Below, one piece after another: positions 6,316 to 10,742 of a stretch of DNA of 10,742 bases; position 1 is the stretch's first letter; the number at the start of each line of letters is the position of its first letter. The DNA comes from JACQFZ01 sp036396275. GTDB lineage: Bacteria; Pseudomonadota; Gammaproteobacteria; Acidiferrobacterales; Sulfurifustaceae. The stretch is taken from positions 1 through 10,742 of the forward strand of contig DASWLD010000076.1 of assembly GCA_036396275.1 (NCBI GenBank), in the 5' to 3' direction. A program made the translations under genes and the position numbers. Under the pieces are notes generated by a model. That model was not told the origin of the DNA. It searched no databases and saw nothing but the letters and a program-made list of their open reading frames with translations.

Positions 6316-8316
6316 TTATGAGGCGGCCGGCAGAAGGTTCTTGTGAAACACCGGCGTGTAGCCTGAATCAATCATCTGGTCGCGCCCACCGATTGTTTGT
6401 TCAATGTGCTCGAATAGGGCCAGATTCTCGTTAATGAAGTACTCATACCAAAGTATAAAACTTATGACATTCCAATTCGTGCGAATTTTCTCGGTATCGC
6501 TGAAATCAACGTACGGATTCTCGGCGCTCGACAAGATCAGCTTGACGATGTCCTTACTGTTTCCGAAGAAACGCTCGTACGGATACGGAAACCCCTGCTT
6601 CACGCGGCGCCAAACGACATCCTCGGGCAACAGATCCTCCATCGCCTTACGTAGAATCCATTTGTGCCAACCGTCTCGAATTAGGTACGTTGTCGGGAGT
6701 TGAGTGGCAACTTCAACCACGCGGTAGTCCAAAAACGGACTACGCGCTTCGAAGGGAATTCCCATATACGTTTTTTCCCCTGAGCGCAGCCAATAAGGAA
6801 TCTGGGTGTTGGTTATTTCCTCATACAACCAGTCCGTCAGCGACGCCGAATAGTGCTGCGAGGGTGTGCGCAAATTGCGAATCGGATGATTCTCGAATCG
6901 AGGGAGCGATCGCTTTAAACGACGCGCCAGCGGTCGCAAGCCAAGCGCGGCCACCGACTCGCGCGCGACCGCCCGCCAACTGTGTTGCTTCTCGGTCCAA
7001 TTTCGCGCGTTTGAGGCAAAGTAGCGCCAACGGCCCTTTAGCAGGTTTTCAATCTGGGCCTTCCAATAGTAGCGTGAGTAGCCCGCAAACATCTCGTCCC
7101 CCGCGGCGCCGGTTAGCGTGACTTTTGTTCCGGCGGCTCGCATCAGAGACCAAATGGTCTGACTGACCTGCATATTCGGCGAGTGGTACGGTTCCTCTTC
7201 AAGATACGTAAACGCGCCTATGTGGCGCCAGAAACCGTCCATGTCCGGCTCCAACACGCGATAGTCGACGTTGTAGTGGCCGGCCACCGAGCGCGCGAAA
7301 GGCTCTTCATTCCATTGCGGCTCGGGCACCCTCACCGTGTACGTCGTCAGGCGTCCTGCATGATGCCGCGCCGCCAGGGCCAACACCGCCGAAGAATCCA
7401 GCCCACCGGAAAGCTCGATGGCAAGCGGAACATCGGCGCGCAGCCGGATGCGCACCGCGTCGTCGAGACTGTCCCGAACCAGTTTGCACGCTTCGGAAAT
7501 GCCGATACTTCGCTCGTCCATGCGCTCGCGCGGAACTTGCCAGAAGCGGCGAACCTTGTCCGGAAAGTTTGAGTCGACCACGGTCCAGCATGCCGATGGC
7601 AGACTCTGTATATCGGCGAACATGGTCTCGTTGTCGAGATCGCGGCGACCGTCGACGCACCAATGCCACGCCGCCGCTTCATTTACGCGCCGCGCGGCGG
7701 CGACGCCTGGAACTTTCAATAATGACTTGATTTCCGACGCGAAGAAAAACTTTCCATCGCAGCGCGTCCAGTAAATCGGCTTTTTGCCAAGCCGATCGCG
7801 CGAGAGGATCAATTGCTTCTTCTGAAAATCGTACAAGGCAATCGCCCAAAATCCGTTGAAGCGTGCAAAGCAGTCCGTACCCCACGTCTGGTACGCCTCC
7901 ACCAAAACTTCGGTGTCGGAGTGCGATCGGAATGTCACGCCCATCGCTTCGAGATCGCTGCGAATTTCCACGTAGTTGTAGATCTCGCCGTTGAACACGA
8001 CGCAGCTGGCACCATCGTGCGAAAACAACGGTTGGTGACCGGCCGTCGATAGATCGATGATCGAAAAGCGCCGATGCGCCAACCCGATGTTGAACCCGTC
8101 CACCGGCTGCGCCGATTCAATCGACGGTTTGGACTCGCGCAAGTCCTCCGGGCTCGCGGGACCGCAAAAGGCGGCGTGGCGATTCGAGCGCCCATCGATA
8201 AGAACGTATCCTTCGTCATCCGGGCCGCGATAGTGGATGGCGTCCGACATCGCCCGCAACAGCCGCGGATCGACGCGGCGGTTCTGTAAATCAAAAATTC
8301 CGGCTATGCCGCACAT
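6316..8316 (-). CDS. asnB: Asparagine synthetase (glutamine-hydrolysing) / AsnB-type amidotransferase
   Basis: The 666-residue enzyme belongs to the class that hydrolyses glutamine in an N-terminal Ntn domain and uses the ammonia in an ATP-dependent synthetase domain. Cys2 (MCGIAG) is the nucleophile, exposed after Met removal. RGPDDEG (30-36), NGEIYN (109-114), SDTEV (133-137) and SRDRLGKKPIYW (172-183) complete the glutaminase domain. The PP-loop is SGGLDSS (303-309), followed by NEEPFAR (336-342), LTGAAGDEMFAGY (401-413), the FEARSPFLD segment (522-530) and the KQGFPYP segment (573-579). It is longer than E. coli AsnB (about 554), with an insertion near residues 42-75 that is common in polysaccharide-cluster homologues. 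Its start lies 35 bases after the degenerate paralogue's stop, with only a weak ribosome site. The C-terminal 70 codons are clearly AT-richer than the left half of the window. It may make asparagine or amidate a sugar or uronic acid intermediate. Confidence 0.92.
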   Translation of the reverse strand: MCGIAGIFDLQNRRVDPRLLRAMSDAIHYRGPDDEGYVLIDGRSNRHAAFCGPASPEDLRESKPSIESAQPVDGFNIGLAHRRFSIIDLSTAGHQPLFSHDGASCVVFNGEIYNYVEIRSDLEAMGVTFRSHSDTEVLVEAYQTWGTDCFARFNGFWAIALYDFQKKQLILSRDRLGKKPIYWTRCDGKFFFASEIKSLLKVPGVAAARRVNEAAAWHWCVDGRRDLDNETMFADIQSLPSACWTVVDSNFPDKVRRFWQVPRERMDERSIGISEACKLVRDSLDDAVRIRLRADVPLAIELSGGLDSSAVLALAARHHAGRLTTYTVRVPEPQWNEEPFARSVAGHYNVDYRVLEPDMDGFWRHIGAFTYLEEEPYHSPNMQVSQTIWSLMRAAGTKVTLTGAAGDEMFAGYSRYYWKAQIENLLKGRWRYFASNARNWTEKQHSWRAVARESVAALGLRPLARRLKRSLPRFENHPIRNLRTPSQHYSASLTDWLYEEITNTQIPYWLRSGEKTYMGIPFEARSPFLDYRVVEVATQLPTTYLIRDGWHKWILRKAMEDLLPEDVVWRRVKQGFPYPYERFFGNSKDIVKLILSSAENPYVDFSDTEKIRTNWNVISFILWYEYFINENLALFEHIEQTIGGRDQMIDSGYTPVFHKNLLPAAS

Positions 8317-8351
8317 GTCTCGTCTTTCAATCCGGCTACTCTCTTGGATTC

Positions 8352-9893
8352 CTAGCGATATCGAAAAAGATGCGCCGCGTGGCGCAGGAGTTCCAACGGC
8401 GCATGCAGGTATTTCGCCAGCGGCCTCGGCTGTTTGTGAGGATTAATCGGCGCATCCAATGCTTCCGGCCAGAGCTCGCGAACAAGGCGTTCGAACAACG
8501 GCGGTACGAGCCCCTTGCGGTATTGAGACGGCGCCGACAACATCGACGTCATTAGCTCGCGGCAGTTGAATGGCGTCACGATGTCCTTCCACGCCACGTC
8601 GAACTCGAGTTGTGTCGCCGCCAACCAACTTCCACAGGATTGCTCCCATTCGAAGAGGTCCATGACGTTGGCATTGTTTTGATCGCCGACGTCCCGAAGC
8701 CAGTCGCCGAAGTAGCGCTCGACAAATTCGTTACGGCCGCCCATTTCGTGCCGCGCCAAGTAGGCGGCCGAGGCGCGCTTGCGATCGAAATACGGCAGCC
8801 GTTCTCGGCCCCCGCATCGAGCCACCTCGGCGCCGCTCCCCGTTACCGCGACCCGGGTTCTCCCGAAACGTTCGAAGATGGCTTGCGCGTCCGGCCCGTA
8901 ATGGTCATGCGCCAGATAAGAACTCGATTTGAATATCTGTCCGAAGTCGGGAGTCACGGTAACAGGCGCCAGAATAACTTCATGCTCCAAACCGAGCTTC
9001 GCCAACAGCGCCGCTGGGATTACGATATCCGGACTTGTATCGGACATATGCCACTGGCGCAGGGTGACGAACGACGCCCGGCCGACGATGTCCCTGCAAG
9101 CGGCCAATACCACCCGACTGTCGATGCCGCAGGTGACGGAGACCGCCAGGTCGAACCGGTTCGCGGCGGCACGCATCACGCCGCGCAGCAGTCGCGCCGC
9201 TTTTTCCACGACGGCGTCCAGCGGCAGTTCTTCCAGTGGAATTTTCGGCCAGAACCGGCGCGAAATTCCGCGCCGCACGTCGAGCACATGATTGGGCAGC
9301 AAGCGGCGAACGCCGCAAAACGCGGAAGCCGACAGCGGCCACTTGTATTCGCGTTCAGCGCGAAAAATCTCTGACTCCATGTAGCCCTGGGCGGCGGTAT
9401 CCACCGGAATATCCAGCATGACCGCGCCGAGCGCCGCCTCCGACATCGCGAAGACCTCGCCACGGCTGCCGGGCAGGGTATAAAAGACCTGGCGCAGCCC
9501 GAAAGCATCATTGAACAAATGCGCCTCTTCGCCGTCCACCGCGACAATGGCCCAACGACCGCCGAGCGGACCGGTCGCGGCAATCAGCGAATCGAGCGAG
9601 TCGAACCGATCGAGCAGCTTCTCCAAAATCTGCTGATCGCTTCGCTCCGGTGCGTGCGGATCGAGCATTGTACCCAGCAGCGTGAGCCGCTTCGACCCGG
9701 AACCTGCTTGCACCACGTTGAGCCCGGGGTGAGTTGTCAGCTGCAGGCGGGGACCCGCGATAATCCGTGCCCAATCTTCGAGCCCCGGCGCGCATTGCGG
9801 ACCGAGCACGAACTGGTTACACCGAAATAGCGCGCGATGCGGGTTCTCGGTCAACCCCACAGATCGCAATTCAGCTTTGACTCCGATATTCAC
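8352..9893 (-). CDS. Asparagine-synthetase-like protein with inactive glutaminase domain
   Basis: The 513-residue product is an AsnB paralogue. It begins MNIGVKAE, not MCG, and lacks RGPD and NGE, so it should not hydrolyse glutamine. Remnants of the Ntn domain are GRWAIVAVDGEE (112-123) and NDAFGLRQVFYT (128-139), which match the RDRLG...YW region of active enzymes. The ATP-binding PP-loop is kept in a variant form, SVTCGIDSR (252-260), followed by DTSPDIVIPAALLAKLG and TGSGAEVAR (351-359), the counterpart of TGxxGDE in AsnB. PFNCRELM (442-449) matches the PFLDxRVVE segment. The GTG start at 9893 has GAAGG a few bases upstream and lies six bases after the acyltransferase stop, so they are translationally linked. 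Homologues occur in surface-polysaccharide clusters; a cyclase or beta-lactam-synthetase-like role is an alternative. It probably adenylates a carboxylate and uses free or shared ammonia or another amine. Confidence 0.8.
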   Translation of the reverse strand: MNIGVKAELRSVGLTENPHRALFRCNQFVLGPQCAPGLEDWARIIAGPRLQLTTHPGLNVVQAGSGSKRLTLLGTMLDPHAPERSDQQILEKLLDRFDSLDSLIAATGPLGGRWAIVAVDGEEAHLFNDAFGLRQVFYTLPGSRGEVFAMSEAALGAVMLDIPVDTAAQGYMESEIFRAEREYKWPLSASAFCGVRRLLPNHVLDVRRGISRRFWPKIPLEELPLDAVVEKAARLLRGVMRAAANRFDLAVSVTCGIDSRVVLAACRDIVGRASFVTLRQWHMSDTSPDIVIPAALLAKLGLEHEVILAPVTVTPDFGQIFKSSSYLAHDHYGPDAQAIFERFGRTRVAVTGSGAEVARCGGRERLPYFDRKRASAAYLARHEMGGRNEFVERYFGDWLRDVGDQNNANVMDLFEWEQSCGSWLAATQLEFDVAWKDIVTPFNCRELMTSMLSAPSQYRKGLVPPLFERLVRELWPEALDAPINPHKQPRPLAKYLHAPLELLRHAAHLFRYR

Positions 9894-9899
9894 CGACCT

Positions 9900-10742
9900 T
9901 CAGCCGTTCCAATCGTTTGCGCGCGCTGCATTTTTTTGCATATTACCCGGAAACGTTTCACCAGCGCGTTCGCTTGCTCGTTCCGTCCCCTGAGCCCAGA
10001 TCGCAGCAGTTTCATACCGGTCGATGCCCAGCGCTTGAAATTCTTGACGCAAATACCGCTCCGCCGTTTCCACTTCAACGGCGACGCCCGTAAGCGACCC
10101 AGTTCCCGCCAACCCTCGCTCATCTTCGTACACAAACGGGTTGTGCGTGAGAAATGATCGAGCGCCCGGGGAATCGTCGACGATTCGCAAAGCGAACCAT
10201 TGCCGCTCGTGTTCATGAGCACTCATGATCTTGGCGCCCCACTTTTTTTTGAATTGCAGCACACCGTCACGAAGGAACGGCCGGGCGCCGCCTAACTGCA
10301 AGCGGGTTAACCCCTTTTCCGATACGTGCTTGACCTCGAAGTAGTGGAGCGCCATCAAGACGTGCTGCTTTACCAGTTCGAGATCGCCGCCGCGAACGCC
10401 GAGGATCCACGCCGCCGGCGGTTCGCCGTCGCTGTAGCGCAGCACAACGCCTGCCACGGGCTCTCCGTTCCACGTCACGACTAACAGCTCCGCGTCCGCC
10501 TGCGTTCCTTTCGTAAACAGGTCCCGTGGAACAGCCATCCCTTGCCCGCCGAATCGCCGCGCCAAGTACGGCAGATACATCGAGTCGTAAAACATTTCAA
10601 AATCAGTGGCTGCCGTGGAGATGGTATAGCCGTAGCCTTTTCTTAGTATCCGCTTAACGTCCTTTCGTGCGTTTTCACTTTGCTCCAGCCGCTTATTAGC
10701 GGCGGCCAAATCCAATTCGGTAATCACCCAGTTTGGAAGATA
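9900..10742 (-). CDS. GNAT/FemAB-like acyltransferase (5' end outside window)
   Basis: The frame is open through the right edge (280 codons visible), so the GTG at 10727 need not be the start. The visible protein has an Arg/Lys-rich helix (about residues 13-33), then DFEMFYDSMYLPYLARRFG and the strands LLVVTWNGEPVAGVVLRYSDG. The helix-rich LVKQHVLMALHYFEVKHV and the GLTRLQLGGARPFLRDGVLQFKKKWGA segment follow. This order is typical of the FemAB/Acetyltransf_6 type of GNAT domain, in which a tRNA- or CoA-activated acyl group is moved to an amine. A C-terminal extension of roughly 90 residues after the domain ends in a polar tail. Homologues sit in exosortase/polysaccharide clusters. It is the first visible gene of the minus-strand set and is separated from the AsnB-like gene by six bases. 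Acceptor and donor are unknown. Confidence 0.72.
   Translation of the reverse strand, partial: YLPNWVITELDLAAANKRLEQSENARKDVKRILRKGYGYTISTAATDFEMFYDSMYLPYLARRFGGQGMAVPRDLFTKGTQADAELLVVTWNGEPVAGVVLRYSDGEPPAAWILGVRGGDLELVKQHVLMALHYFEVKHVSEKGLTRLQLGGARPFLRDGVLQFKKKWGAKIMSAHEHERQWFALRIVDDSPGARSFLTHNPFVYEDERGLAGTGSLTGVAVEVETAERYLRQEFQALGIDRYETAAIWAQGTERASERAGETFPGNMQKNAARANDWNG

Noticed and set aside
8610..9374. A 254-codon plus-strand frame opposite the AsnB-like gene
   Set aside because: It is antisense to a protein with recognisable AsnB-family motifs and shows no domain of its own.

Overview
The window looks like chromosomal DNA of a GC-rich proteobacterium, most likely gamma- or betaproteobacterial. 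It carries the long fused type of indolepyruvate ferredoxin oxidoreductase, a YadG/YadH-type ABC-2 exporter pair and a YceI protein. The lineage is inferred from gene families only. There are no rRNA genes, no complete tRNA, no CRISPR array and no transposase gene.

Left block, plus strand (1-4495): the C-terminal 492 codons of an indolepyruvate:ferredoxin oxidoreductase that begins outside the window; a possible terminator; a small VOC/glyoxalase-fold protein; a secreted YceI lipid-binding-like protein 34 bases downstream; then an ABC-2 transporter made of ATPase (yadG-like) and permease (yadH-like) genes overlapping by 4 bases. Convergent to these, on the minus strand (4532-5644), is a ketopantoate-reductase-fold protein with its own plausible promoter.

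Middle block (5645-6315): about 670 bases with no convincing protein gene but dense secondary structure. It holds a perfect TATAAT box, several predicted helices, three GC-rich hairpins at 29-base spacing whose last one is followed by six T residues, a two-armed 108-base palindrome resembling a MITE or dispersed palindromic repeat, and two more strong hairpins downstream of the next gene. Part of it (about 5882-6103) could be an undescribed small RNA. The whole is also compatible with a cluster of mobile palindromic repeats.

Right block, minus strand (6316 to the right edge), in transcription order: a GNAT/FemAB-like acyltransferase (5' end outside the window), an asparagine-synthetase-like protein whose glutaminase half has lost its nucleophile and signature motifs, and a complete AsnB-type amidotransferase with Cys2 and an intact PP-loop. 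The gaps of 6 and 35 bases suggest one operon. Such genes are typical of surface-polysaccharide or exosortase-associated clusters. A working model is that a glutamine-dependent amidotransferase and a glutaminase-dead paralogue modify a sugar or carboxylate intermediate, with the acyltransferase acting in the same pathway. The degenerate paralogue could also be a cyclase in the lasso-peptide/beta-lactam-synthetase style, though no precursor peptide is visible.
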